NCBI GenBank assembly: GCA_903867305.1 | Contig: CAIPQU010000030.1 | Span: 1 to 64,000 of the forward strand | Direction: 5' to 3' | Length of the DNA stretch: 64,000 nucleotides | Source: an uncultured beta proteobacterium | GTDB lineage: Bacteria; Pseudomonadota; Gammaproteobacteria; Burkholderiales; Burkholderiaceae | Part shown: piece by piece, positions 1 through 6,859 of the stretch | Layout: every line of letters starts with the position of its first letter | How positions within the stretch are numbered: the stretch's first letter is position 1 | Notes under the pieces: model-generated | Seen by the model: only the letters and a program-made list of their open reading frames with translations | Database searches by the model: none | Told to the model about the DNA's origin: nothing | Position numbers and translations under genes: made by a program

Positions 1-59
1 CTAACAGCTTCCATCTTAAACTCTAGGGTATATTTAGCCCTTGTTCGTTTCACCACCAT
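1..59 (-). CDS. IS3-family transposase OrfA, N-terminal fragment (continues off window)
   Basis: The ATG at 59-57 reads MVVKRTRAKYTLEFKMEAV, the characteristic basic start of IS3/IS911-type OrfA (helix-turn-helix subunit), with GGAGGTG about 8 nt upstream. Such proteins bind the element ends and act together with OrfB as a frameshift fusion. The rest of the gene is beyond position 1, so completeness cannot be judged. Confidence 0.75.
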   Translation of the reverse strand, partial: MVVKRTRAKYTLEFKMEAV

Positions 60-132
60 TTGACACCTCCATCACTATATTTATATCATTTTTTCATATA
101 GTTAAGAGGTACGTTTCTCAGGGGCAAGATCA
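1..132 (-). mobile_element. IS3-family insertion sequence, terminal part (cut by window edge)
   Basis: On the minus strand the segment starts with TGATCTTGCCCC at 132 (TG-type IS3 terminus). This is followed by an AT-rich leader, a strong ribosome binding site (GGAGGTG) and the first 19 codons of an OrfA transposase. Only this end is in the window. The inferred outer end lies 27 bp before the GTG start of the downstream DUF4239 gene, so the insertion probably replaced that gene's 5' region. The exact boundary is inferred from the terminal sequence, because the partner inverted repeat is outside the window. Confidence 0.7.
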
Positions 133-159
133 GTAGTTCAAAAATACATCATAGTTAGA

Positions 160-828
160 GTGGCGCTGAATGAAAGGGTATTGCCATCCCCAGCTATAGC
201 TTGTGTCATTGGAATCTATACTATGGTTTTAGCCTTCCTTACAATTAGTGTTTGGCAAAGCCATGGAAATATTAAAGTTACCGTTGGCAAAGAGTCTAAT
301 GCTATCTATAGTATTTATAGGACTTTAGATGCGTATCCACCTGCCCTTAGGGAAGTTGCAAAAGAGAAGTTGACAATATATGTCCAGGAGGTGGTTGACC
401 GAGAGTGGTCCATGATGAAGCCTGGCGAAACGGATTATGCTGCCCTACAAAAGCTAAAGTCGTTTCATGATTCTGTAATTCATTTTGTCCCAACAAATAA
501 TGGTGAATTAGTTGCCCATCAAGAATTGATGACACATTTCTCTATCTACAGAGAGTTACGGCGGGATCGTCTCATGGGCGTTGGCCCCCTAGTTGGAAAT
601 ACGATGTGGTTAGTTTTGAGTCTAGGTACGCTAATCATGATGATATTTATATCTTGTTTACAAACACCAAGCTACTCAAACCTTGCAACTCTTTTATCCT
701 TTTTTTCAGCTATGGTTAGCTTGGTATTTTCTTTACTGATTTTAGATAACTACCCCTTTATGGGGCCGGAAGCTATAGGATCAGGCACATTTCAACAGCT
801 TCTTAAAATCTACTTTCCATTACCTTAA
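160..828 (+). CDS. DUF4239 (bestrophin-like) membrane protein, probably 5'-truncated
   Basis: This 222-residue inner-membrane protein has hydrophobic segments near residues 11-32, 147-168 and 175-196 and a soluble middle. The C-terminal LDNYPFMGPEAI matches the D-x-P-F-x-G signature of DUF4239 proteins, whose function is unknown. It resembles the protein at 3175-3957, but that paralogue has an extra N-terminal transmembrane segment and about 45 more residues. Here the start is a GTG with no convincing ribosome binding site, and the open frame runs back into the IS3 end. The IS insertion therefore probably removed the original start and first membrane segment. Whether the remnant is expressed is unknown. 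Confidence 0.6.
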   Translation: MALNERVLPSPAIACVIGIYTMVLAFLTISVWQSHGNIKVTVGKESNAIYSIYRTLDAYPPALREVAKEKLTIYVQEVVDREWSMMKPGETDYAALQKLKSFHDSVIHFVPTNNGELVAHQELMTHFSIYRELRRDRLMGVGPLVGNTMWLVLSLGTLIMMIFISCLQTPSYSNLATLLSFFSAMVSLVFSLLILDNYPFMGPEAIGSGTFQQLLKIYFPLP

Positions 829-932
829 AAGTTATCCTGACTGTCTCTTATGGGGCGTTAGCTGACTATCGCAAAAAATAAATAAAGTAACTTTTTAAAG
901 GACAGTTCATGTGTGGGGCATTTTCTTTTGTT

Positions 933-1211
933 CTAGTCAGCTATCGGATGTTCGAGAATAAATTGACGAAGTGATATATCAATCCTAGTTTGCCAGCCAT
1001 CACCTGTTGCTTTAAAAGTATCAAGAACATCAGGAGAAAGTCTGATGGTTGTAGCAATTTTCTTAGGAGATTTTTGGGGGCCTCGCACACCTAGTTTTTA
1101 TTGTAACGAAGAGGAAAGTACTTCTTTAGCTGACTTAAACGTGCTTAGATCTTCTGCAGTAAGTTCACACACTTCACCTTCATAATTGGTTAATGGCAAT
1201 TTCTTCTTCAT
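933..1211 (-). pseudogene. brnA: BrnA-type antitoxin with in-frame stop
   Basis: The minus-strand frame begins MKKKLPLTNYEGEVCELTAE and continues to LSSSLQ. It then meets TAA at 1100-1098 and resumes in the same frame as KLGVRGPQKSPKK, with the typical end TIRLSPDVLDTFKATGDGW and QTRID. These are the hallmarks of BrnA, the ribbon-helix-helix antitoxin that neutralises BrnT and represses its own operon. The gene overlaps the 3' end of brnT by 32 nt, as is common for this module. The single nonsense codon would remove the DNA-binding half, so the gene is scored as broken. A sequencing error at one base is the alternative. Confidence 0.75.
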
Positions 1212-1468
1212 AACTCTTTTCTTCTCTTTTATTTGCTTTACGGAAACTTATCACCCTAATACCTAAATCTGTTTCTGAGAAACACAACACGTGTAAACTA
1301 TTCTCAAGGTAACCAACAGCAACGATTCGTTGTTCAGGATAATTTTTACGTTGATCTTCTTTAAATGTTGCTTTATTCCAATTAAAATTTTCTACCAAAT
1401 TAAACAGCAATCCACGCCCAAGAAAATTTTTAGTATTTTTTTCTAAATCGTATGTAATTTTTATCCAT
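1180..1468 (-). pseudogene. brnT: BrnT-type ribonuclease toxin with N-terminal frameshift
   Basis: The main frame encodes KITYDLEKNTKNFLGRGLLF, then FKEDQRKNYPEQRIVAVGYLE and a terminal SFRKANKREE. This is the recognisable order of BrnT toxins (RelE-like mRNA-cleaving fold). The only sensible ATG, at 1468-1466, is out of frame by one base: ATGG-ATA instead of ATG-ATA, consistent with an inserted G. Without repair, translation could only start at an internal TTG near 1410 and would lack about 20 N-terminal residues. Together with the stop in brnA this suggests a decayed toxin-antitoxin locus. Confidence 0.7.
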
Positions 1469-1471
1469 TAA

Positions 1472-1485
1472 ATTGTACGTACAAT
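1472..1485. promoter_or_regulatory. Perfect palindrome upstream of brnT, likely BrnA operator
   Basis: ATTGTACGTACAAT is a perfect 14-bp palindrome ending 4 bp upstream of the brnT ATG. BrnA antitoxins repress their own promoter through palindromic sites, so this is the probable operator. It has survived although both genes carry lesions. Assignment is by position and symmetry. Confidence 0.6.
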
Positions 1486-1609
1486 AAAATTTGGCACGAC
1501 TTTTTTATAATAATAATAAAACTGACAGGGGTAATATTAAACATACAATTCAAATCATTAAATACTTGAGATCTAATTTTTTAAAAAGTGAAGAAAGGAT
1601 TAAACATAA

Positions 1610-1929
1610 AATTCGACTAAAGTACAAGTCCATGTTGGAAGTCTTCAAGATAAGGCCACTCGCTTTACAAATGCTTGGAATCAAGCGTCTAAGGGAGTTG
1701 AAGTAAAGGAAACAAATGTTACATTTTTGGATATTCAAACGATGCTGGACATCCGATCGCCACGACGTTTAGATTTATTGACAGATGTAAGACAAAATGG
1801 GGCTAATAATAAAATGTTCATCATGATGTAAGTGTTCTTCTATCGGCTGGATTGTTGTTGCAAGATGGGCGGAAGTTGTCAGCCCCTTGGGACGAATTAA
1901 GTACACAGGTATCTTTAAAAATGGCATAA
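1610..1929 (+). pseudogene. HTH-type antitoxin/regulator remnant with frameshift and internal deletion
   Basis: The first part reads KVQVHVGSLQDKATRFTNAW, then VTFLDIQTML and PRRLDLLTDVRQNG. This resembles the N-terminal half of MarR/ArsR-like HTH proteins paired with toxins (HVO_A0114-like). At about 1811 an A-run is one base short. The following frame continues as VHHDVSVLLSAGLLLQDGRK and SAPWDEL, which is the expected C-terminal half. The helix between the halves is also shortened by about a dozen residues. No start codon remains, because a stop precedes the frame at 1607. It is a non-functional relic unless the reads are wrong. A short frame with no recognisable homology covers 1491-1706 and may hold a toxin remnant. 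Confidence 0.6.
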
Positions 1930-1952
1930 CCAATTTTGTTAAAGGTAGAACT

Positions 1953-2176
1953 ATGCGTAATGAATATGACTTCACGAATCCTCAAAAAACCCATATGCTT
2001 TGATGTTGAATAAAGATAAACAGTTAAAACCTATTCCTAATTTTAAAGATGAAGCTAGTGAAAAAAAGTTTTGGGAAGACCCTAAAACTGATACGACAGA
2101 ATACTTTGATATATCTATAACAACGACTGTAAATTTCCCTAACTTAAAGCCGACTAAAAACACTTTAGATTATTGA
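1953..2176 (+). pseudogene. CopG/BrnA-like antitoxin remnant, frameshifted and 3'-truncated
   Basis: ATG at 1953, preceded by AAAGG, reads MRNEYDFTNPQK, a typical ribbon-helix-helix antitoxin N-terminus. The frame is broken in a run of six A's near 1983-1988. One extra A would give NPYALMLNKDKQLKPIPNF and then FWEDPKTDTTEYFDI and NFPNLKPTK. These match CopG-family antitoxins of the type that carry an E-x-x-F-W motif and an FPNLKPS linker before the DNA-binding C-terminus. That C-terminal region is missing: the frame ends after a few unrelated residues. The gene directly follows the HTH remnant and may once have been its operon partner. Confidence 0.6.
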
Positions 2177-2193
2177 TGTTGAGTCTAGCAAGG

Positions 2194-2240
2194 GAGTTGA
2201 AAATCCTAAGCCCTGGTTCGATTCCGCCCAAGGCACCAAG
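2194..2240 (+). repeat. tRNA 3'-end-like repeat, copy 1
   Basis: The sequence runs from GAGTTG to GGTTCGATTCC and ends GGCACCAAG, resembling a T-loop and a CCA-bearing acceptor strand. No matching 5' half of a tRNA exists: the T-stem 5' strand does not pair with CCGCC. It therefore cannot be a functional tRNA. Similar 48-bp segments occur at 3018 and 6853. Such tRNA 3' fragments are typical scars of integrase att sites. Confidence 0.5.
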
Positions 2241-2323
2241 AGTCCAAACTGTCGCCTAACAATAATAATTCACCATTTAAGGGTTTAAAACACAAGATTA
2301 CCTAGCAACCCTATAATGAATCA

Positions 2324-2566
2324 ATGAACTTAAGTTTTATCCTAAACAAAGCCAATCCTTCGATAAAAAAGGTACTTATAACTTTGGGCCTTATTTTAAT
2401 TTTAGCAAGTTGCTCAATCATTTTAATGGGGCTTTTGGGGATGTTTTCTTTGGATTTATTCGCTATTGGATTTTCCTCAGGCATTCGTATCCTAGCATCC
2501 GTTGCAATAACAGGATGTCTTGTCGGTGCAATTGGCTATTGGATCGAAGAATCTTTAAAAATTTAA
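2324..2566 (+). CDS. Small two-TM membrane protein, unknown function
   Basis: The product is 80 residues with two hydrophobic helices (about 17-38 and 45-70), the second rich in Gly/Ala, and no recognisable family. A TATAAT hexamer lies at 2312-2317, only 7 bp before the ATG, and no ribosome binding site is visible. The transcript may therefore be leaderless, or the motif may be chance. It is the first gene of a tight three-gene set of tiny membrane proteins (next start 13 nt downstream). Confidence 0.5.
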   Translation: MNLSFILNKANPSIKKVLITLGLILILASCSIILMGLLGMFSLDLFAIGFSSGIRILASVAITGCLVGAIGYWIEESLKI

Positions 2567-2578
2567 TAAAGGGCTTTT

Positions 2579-2761
2579 ATGTTTAAAAAATCTGATTATT
2601 TTATTTTGCTCGCCGTAGTGATTTCCTTCTTTACTTCTGCTTACCTATGGTTTGTGATGGGTGATCGTGAGCAATCTATCTTTACAGCTATTTGGGTACC
2701 ATCTATTTTTTGTTTTGGAATTTACTTTAAATTGTCGGCTATTTTAAATAAAAAAATATGA
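2579..2761 (+). CDS. Small two-TM membrane protein, unknown function
   Basis: The product is 60 residues with hydrophobic spans at about 8-27 and 38-55 separated by a charged loop (GDREQS). It starts 13 nt after the preceding small membrane gene, with a GGGC purine-rich stretch just before the ATG. Its stop TGA overlaps the ATG of the next gene (ATGA), implying translational coupling. I do not recognise a family. Confidence 0.55.
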   Translation: MFKKSDYFILLAVVISFFTSAYLWFVMGDREQSIFTAIWVPSIFCFGIYFKLSAILNKKI

Positions 2762-2910
2762 GTAACACTACTTTTTTACTAATATCGATTGGTGTCTTTT
2801 GCCTATTAATACTTGGGCTAATATTGATGATTAGAGAATTTATGGGCGATTTTAGTGATGCTTTTCCTGAGATTGCAGAATGGTTAAACTCGAGTAATGA
2901 GAAAAAATAA
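2758..2910 (+). CDS. Very small single-TM protein, translationally coupled
   Basis: The product is 50 residues: a hydrophobic N-terminal helix (about 5-25) followed by an acidic tail containing GDFSDAFPEIAEW. The ATG overlaps the upstream stop codon as ATGA, which is the main evidence that this short frame is translated. The product would be anchored in the inner membrane with a short cytoplasmic or periplasmic tail. Family and function are unknown. Confidence 0.45.
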   Translation: MSNTTFLLISIGVFCLLILGLILMIREFMGDFSDAFPEIAEWLNSSNEKK

Positions 2911-3017
2911 TTTGAACTCACGATGGCCTTCTCCAGTATTATTTGATAAGCAGGACCAAGCGATGTTAGGAAATGTCTAGTTTATTAGTAGCGATTCACA
3001 TGACGAAAAATTGTGCA

Positions 3018-3065
3018 GAGTTAGACATCGTCAGCCCTAGTCGATTCCGTCCCGGGCCACAAGAA
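3018..3065 (+). repeat. tRNA 3'-end-like repeat, copy 2
   Basis: The segment begins GAGTTAG, continues CAGCCCTAGTCGATTCCG and ends GGGCCACAAGAA, parallel to the copies at 2194 and 6853. It has lost one base of the T-loop and one C of the terminal CCA relative to the third copy. A strong hairpin terminator follows directly (3069-3093), as it would behind a tRNA gene. This supports an origin from a tRNA 3' end. Confidence 0.5.
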
Positions 3066-3068
3066 ACA

Positions 3069-3093
3069 CAATAGCCCACGTGTTGGGCTATTG
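3069..3093. terminator. Hairpin terminator (CAATAGCCCA / TGGGCTATTG)
   Basis: A 10-bp perfect stem, CAATAGCCCA paired with TGGGCTATTG, has a 5-nt loop and is followed by TTATTTGG. The core AATAGCCCA...TGGGCTATT recurs in the terminator at 31609-31640. It separates the small membrane operon from the DUF4239 gene. Confidence 0.7.
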
Positions 3094-3174
3094 TTATTTG
3101 GTTAGGCGTTTGGGAAGTACAATAAAAATCAGTTAGTATTTCTGATCAAATTCATAGCTTATCAAGGGGGGCTA

Positions 3175-3957
3175 ATGCCAACTTATCTCTACCGATTTTC
3201 TAATATCGCAATCATGCTGTTTTTCATTATTTCTATTACAGCGGCTATGAACTTGTTTCCAAAACTTCTCCAACTAATTTCTTTTTTGGAGCCAAGCGAA
3301 GAAAGTACGAGACTAGGCCAGTCTTTATTTTCTCCGATTGCTTCAAGCACTGGTTTATTAATTGGTTTTTTATTGAATCAAGCCCAAACAAATTTTCGTG
3401 AGGTAGAGGCTGTAGTTTCCACCGAAGCTGGCAGAATTAATAATCTTGATAGACTTTTGTTGAGATTTGGTAGTAAGCAAGCTTTAGAAATTCGTGCAAA
3501 GCTGAGGGCTTATATTGAATCAGTTATTTCTGATGAATGGTCCGATATGTCGCGTGGCAATGGTAATCAAAACACACATATGATTTGGCGCGGCATATCA
3601 CAAAATATATTTAAGCTCGATCCACAAACCCCTAAGCAATTAGCCCTTTATTCTGACATCATTAAAAAATCTGAAGAAGTAGCTGAAAGCCGAGAGACAA
3701 GAATTGATCGTTGTGAAAAACACCTTCCCCCTATATTTTGGATAGTTATTTTTATTTGTTTAGGTACCTTGATTGGAGTTAACGCTTTATTCCTGCCTTC
3801 CACGCATTTTGTTTTTGGTCTAACGATTTTACCCATTGCATTTGGCGGTTTAATTTCGCTGTTGGTTGTTACTGATCAGCCATTCAAGGGGCAAAATGCT
3901 ATTGCTCCAGCCGCATTAGATAAAGTATTGGCCTCAATCAACACGAGAGCTGAATAG
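3175..3957 (+). CDS. DUF4239 (bestrophin-like) membrane protein, full length
   Basis: The product is 260 residues. N-terminal membrane segments lie at about 9-29 and 55-75 (GLLIGFLLNQA), then a soluble region whose EAGRINNLDRLLLRF resembles the paralogue at 160. Two further membrane segments follow and then TDQPFKGQNAIAPAALDKV, the D-x-P-F-x-G end typical of DUF4239. The ATG is preceded by an unusually strong purine tract, AAGGGGGG. It is the intact counterpart of the truncated gene at 160. The two flank the toxin-antitoxin graveyard, which suggests a duplication. The family's function is unknown. Confidence 0.75.
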   Translation: MPTYLYRFSNIAIMLFFIISITAAMNLFPKLLQLISFLEPSEESTRLGQSLFSPIASSTGLLIGFLLNQAQTNFREVEAVVSTEAGRINNLDRLLLRFGSKQALEIRAKLRAYIESVISDEWSDMSRGNGNQNTHMIWRGISQNIFKLDPQTPKQLALYSDIIKKSEEVAESRETRIDRCEKHLPPIFWIVIFICLGTLIGVNALFLPSTHFVFGLTILPIAFGGLISLLVVTDQPFKGQNAIAPAALDKVLASINTRAE

Positions 3958-4255
3958 GGCTCAACAGCCTTGAGCTCTAGTTAATTGAACCTCAGGAACA
4001 AAAACGCTAAAAACATTAGTGATTGGTAGTCAGAATTCCTAGTGTTGGCCAGAGTCAAGTCCCATAGACTTCAAATTTAAGCTTTTCATCCATCTTCGTA
4101 CTTTCATTCCATGTCATAAAATTAGGATACTCCTACTCTGTTACTAGATAGATTATCTAGTTCTTACGAAGTCCTTTAAAAAGTCAGATTAGGTTGAGGA
4201 CTTTAGCGTCTAGTTGATAGATGCTTACGGAGGTAAATTTAGTTAGAATGAAACC

Positions 4256-4438
4256 ATGCAAAGTATTGAACAACTTCATCTCCATGCCTTTGAAAACGGA
4301 CAAGATACTTATATTGATCCCGAGTCCGGTTATCAGGTTCTCACAAGTCAAGCCCACTTAAAGCGTGGAGATTGCTGTGGTAACAGCTGTCGCCACTGTC
4401 CTTTTGAATATATTAATGTTCCCAAAATTGGTTTATAG
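4256..4438 (+). CDS. DUF5522 family small cysteine-rich protein
   Basis: The 60-residue protein ends with LKRGDCCGNSCRHCPFEY. The K-x-G-x-CCG-x-x-CRHCP cluster defines DUF5522, a widespread family of small probably metal-binding proteins of unknown role. Four cysteines and one histidine could coordinate zinc or an iron-sulfur centre, which is inference. It stands alone. A Shine-Dalgarno-like GGAGGT lies about 28 nt upstream of the ATG, too distant to be its binding site, so the start rests on the family length. Confidence 0.8.
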   Translation: MQSIEQLHLHAFENGQDTYIDPESGYQVLTSQAHLKRGDCCGNSCRHCPFEYINVPKIGL

Positions 4439-4679
4439 AGCTAATAATCCTTGGTTCTCCGATGATTTGCCATTCGTTTCTATAGCACGCGTGACGAACA
4501 CTTTTTGAGTCGGTTTGCATTCGTAGCGTATTTAAGAAATGCCCTTTAAAAAGACTGTTATATGTGAACTGATGATTCATCCCGGTGTTGGACAAGTATA
4601 AAAAGAAGTTTTAGGGCGTGACTACTAATGCAGCGTTCTTAACTTATGCCATTGGCTTGTGATGTGGTTAAAAGGACAT

Positions 4680-5045
4680 TTATGATTTGGATAGCTTTTT
4701 GGTAATCCGTTTATTAATGTCTTTGAGCATTACCTCATCGGGCTCTTTCCAATTAGCCCCAGACAGGTTTGCCATATAGACCACCGCAGAAGAAAATTCA
4801 GCGACAGTTATGTCGGGCTTTCCTCCTTTAGGTGGCATCGCTCCCACGCCGTAATAACCATCAGAAGTAATATGTGCCTGCCCCTCTTTGATTAGCTTAG
4901 CCCATTGCTTTTTATCACCAACCATCGGAGCCTTATTCAGGCCTGTGGCATGACAGTTTGAGCAAACGGCTTTGTAGGTCTCTTCACCACTAGCCATACT
5001 TTCTGAGCTAAGAAAAGTCAGGACGAGAAATAGGAAATATTTCAT
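4680..5045 (-). CDS. Periplasmic class I cytochrome c (cytochrome c5-like)
   Basis: The 121-residue precursor has a signal peptide (about residues 1-18, ending SMA). A single haem motif CSNCH is at residues 28-32, and the distal methionine lies in GVGAMPPKGG, the signature of cytochrome c5-type electron carriers. The mature protein of about 100 residues would shuttle electrons in the periplasm to terminal oxidases or other partners. It is divergent from the histidine phosphatase gene at 5124 and shares a 78-bp AT-rich intergenic region with it. No partner redox gene is adjacent. Confidence 0.88.
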   Translation of the reverse strand: MKYFLFLVLTFLSSESMASGEETYKAVCSNCHATGLNKAPMVGDKKQWAKLIKEGQAHITSDGYYGVGAMPPKGGKPDITVAEFSSAVVYMANLSGANWKEPDEVMLKDINKRITKKLSKS

Positions 5046-5123
5046 ATATTCTAATAGATTTAAAATAAGATTAATAAAGTATATATTTGAATCATAAGTT
5101 TTGCTGACAGAGATATTGCTTAA

Positions 5124-5714
5124 ATGAATATGAAAAAAACAATTACTAATTTAATCCATGTAATTCTATGTGCCTGCTGTCTATACTTGCCAATACTAAC
5201 GAAGGCGGCATTAGTAAGTGATCTAAAAGATGGCCAGCATATTTTACTGATGAGGCATGCAGATGCGCCTGGCTATGGAGATCCTAAAGGTTATGTAATT
5301 GGTCAGTGCTCAACTCAACGTAACTTAGGTGATTATGGGAAAAATCAAGCCAAAGCTATCGGATCTTGGCTAAGTAAGCAAGGCATCGATAAAGCTCAAA
5401 TTTTCAGTAGTCCTTGGTGTCGATGCTTAGAAACAGCCCAGCTTATTAATTTGGGCCCAGTCAAAATAGAGGCATCTATCGGCTCTTTCTTTGATGACAT
5501 GAGTTTGGAGCAAAAGCAAACAAAACAATTAGAGCAATTTGTTAAAAATGAACTACATAATCAAGCTAAAGTACCCATTATTCTTGTTACTCATCATGTC
5601 AATATTCAGGCATATACGGGTAAAGTAGTTGATGTTGGCGATATGGTTTTAGTAAAGGTGAATAAAAACGGGGAATATCTTTCTCATATAATTTATTCAA
5701 GTCCCAAACCATAG
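5124..5714 (+). CDS. Secreted histidine phosphatase family protein
   Basis: The product is 196 residues with an N-terminal export signal (about 1-30). It then shows the histidine phosphatase signature LLMRHADAPG (phospho-acceptor His in RHA), a second active-site arginine in SSPWCRCLETA, and the C-terminal catalytic VTHHVN. This is the phosphoglycerate-mutase superfamily, in the subgroup of exported phosphatases. The substrate cannot be predicted. The TPR protein at 5745 lies about 30 nt downstream in the same direction and may be co-transcribed. Confidence 0.85.
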   Translation: MNMKKTITNLIHVILCACCLYLPILTKAALVSDLKDGQHILLMRHADAPGYGDPKGYVIGQCSTQRNLGDYGKNQAKAIGSWLSKQGIDKAQIFSSPWCRCLETAQLINLGPVKIEASIGSFFDDMSLEQKQTKQLEQFVKNELHNQAKVPIILVTHHVNIQAYTGKVVDVGDMVLVKVNKNGEYLSHIIYSSPKP

Positions 5715-5744
5715 GCCAACTTTACATTCTATTTGGAGAAGTTT

Positions 5745-6191
5745 ATGAAATATCTATCTATTTTATTTTTACTATTGCTATCTTTATTGGGAAGCTCTCA
5801 AGCTGCAGATAGTGTGCCTGTTAAGTCAGACCCAACTTGGTTAATAGAGGCAAGGGCAAGTATTAAGTCTGAAAAATACGATCAGGCAGCCAAGCAACTA
5901 CAAGATGCCAATGAAATAAGCTCAGCTGATTGGAATAATCTATTAGGTTTCAGTCTACGTAAGAAACAGCCGCCTGATTTGGTGGGGGCCGAAAAACACT
6001 ATCAAGCAGCATTAAAAATAGACCCATACCATCGCGGCGCTCTTGAGTATTATGGAATGCTAAAGTTAATTAATAATGATCTGCTTGGAGCTGAGGCCTT
6101 ATTGGCTAGATTAGACAAGGCCTGTTTTTTTGGGTGTGAGGAATATTCAGATTTAAAAGATGCTATACAAAAATATAAGTCTAGGAAGTAG
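5745..6191 (+). CDS. Secreted TPR-repeat protein
   Basis: ATG 5745 is preferred over the upstream TTG at 5733, because TTGGAGAAG serves as its ribosome binding site. The resulting protein begins with a clean signal peptide (MKYLSILFLLLLSLLGSSQA). The mature part of about 125 residues contains TPR-like helices (SADWNNLLGFSLRKK, AEKHYQAALKIDPYHRGALE). It is probably a periplasmic scaffold protein. It lies just downstream of the histidine phosphatase gene. Two cysteines near the C-terminus (ACFFGCEE) could form a disulfide. Confidence 0.75.
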   Translation: MKYLSILFLLLLSLLGSSQAADSVPVKSDPTWLIEARASIKSEKYDQAAKQLQDANEISSADWNNLLGFSLRKKQPPDLVGAEKHYQAALKIDPYHRGALEYYGMLKLINNDLLGAEALLARLDKACFFGCEEYSDLKDAIQKYKSRK

Positions 6192-6219
6192 AGTCGGCCA
6201 CCCTCCGGGCAACCAAGAA
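6191..6219 (+). repeat. Partial tRNA 3'-end-like fragment
   Basis: GAGTCGGCCACCCTCC is followed by GGGCAACCAAGAA. It resembles the last part of the repeats at 2194, 3018 and 6853 (ending CCACCAAGAA) and is likewise followed by a terminator hairpin. It is shorter and more degraded, so assignment to the same family is tentative. Confidence 0.3.
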
Positions 6220-6225
6220 ACATCA

Positions 6226-6245
6226 AAACCACCTTTGGGCGGTTT
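6226..6245 (+). terminator. Rho-independent terminator after the TPR gene
   Basis: AAACCACC pairs with GGCGGTTT around a TTTG loop, with one internal mismatch, followed by GTTCATTT. It is placed 35 nt after the TPR-protein stop codon and would end the phosphatase-TPR transcript. Confidence 0.6.
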
Positions 6246-6298
6246 GTTCATTTAGACCTAATGTTGTGTTTGGTTTTTGTTTTGTATAAAATTTATTT

Positions 6299-6859
6299 AT
6301 GACAAATCTAAACCAGCTCCCAACAGACCTCCCCATTCCTCAAGACGATGGCTCAACTAATCATTTGATGGGGATGAGTTTGCCCAATATTTCTTTAAAT
6401 GCCACCAATGGTAAGACTATTAATTTGGGTGATATCAAAGGCAAATTAGTTATCTACTGTTATCCGATGACAGGACAACCTAATGTTGCTCTGCCTGATG
6501 GCTGGGATCAAATTCCAGGGGCAAGAGGGTGTACACCGCAAAGCTGTTCATATAGAGATCACTATCAAGAGCTTCAAGCATTGGAAGCAGAGGTTGTAGG
6601 CTTGAGTGTTCAATCTACTGAGTATCAAAAAGAGATGGCAGACAGACTTCATCTCCCATTTCCAGTTGTTAGTGATGTAAACTACCATTTCCAAAAGGCA
6701 TTGAATATGCCAACCTTTATAGCCTCCGGAATGACATTATTAAAGCGGGTTACATTAATCGCTAATAATAGTGTGATCGAGGCAGTTCACTATCCGATCT
6801 TCCCCAGCGATAGTGATCCAGCTTGGGTAATTGATTATTTGAAGAGTCATCAGAGTTAG
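6299..6859 (+). CDS. Peroxiredoxin (AhpC/TSA family)
   Basis: The product is 186 residues with a thioredoxin-like fold. The peroxidatic site region is GARGCTPQSCSYRDHYQEL, with two cysteines four residues apart, preceded by LVIYCYPMTG. PTFIASGMTLLKRVTLIAN follows. It has no signal peptide, so it acts in the cytoplasm and reduces peroxides at the expense of thiols. The close C-x-x-x-x-C spacing suggests an atypical 2-Cys or PrxQ-like mechanism (inference). The stop codon lies inside the tRNA-like repeat at 6853, so its last residues may come from that junction. Confidence 0.85.
   Translation: MTNLNQLPTDLPIPQDDGSTNHLMGMSLPNISLNATNGKTINLGDIKGKLVIYCYPMTGQPNVALPDGWDQIPGARGCTPQSCSYRDHYQELQALEAEVVGLSVQSTEYQKEMADRLHLPFPVVSDVNYHFQKALNMPTFIASGMTLLKRVTLIANNSVIEAVHYPIFPSDSDPAWVIDYLKSHQS

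Noticed and set aside
1491..1706. 71-aa plus-strand open frame
   Set aside because: It is AT-biased, overlaps the HTH relic in a different frame and has no recognisable homology. It may contain a toxin remnant but cannot be supported.
1775..2163. Two minus-strand open frames opposite the HTH and CopG relics
   Set aside because: They are antisense shadows of the decayed antitoxin genes and have no family resemblance or ribosome binding site.
2211..2240. Possible functional tRNA gene
   Set aside because: Only the T-loop and CCA-like 3' half are present. No anticodon arm or matching 5' acceptor strand exists upstream, so it is listed as a repeat instead.
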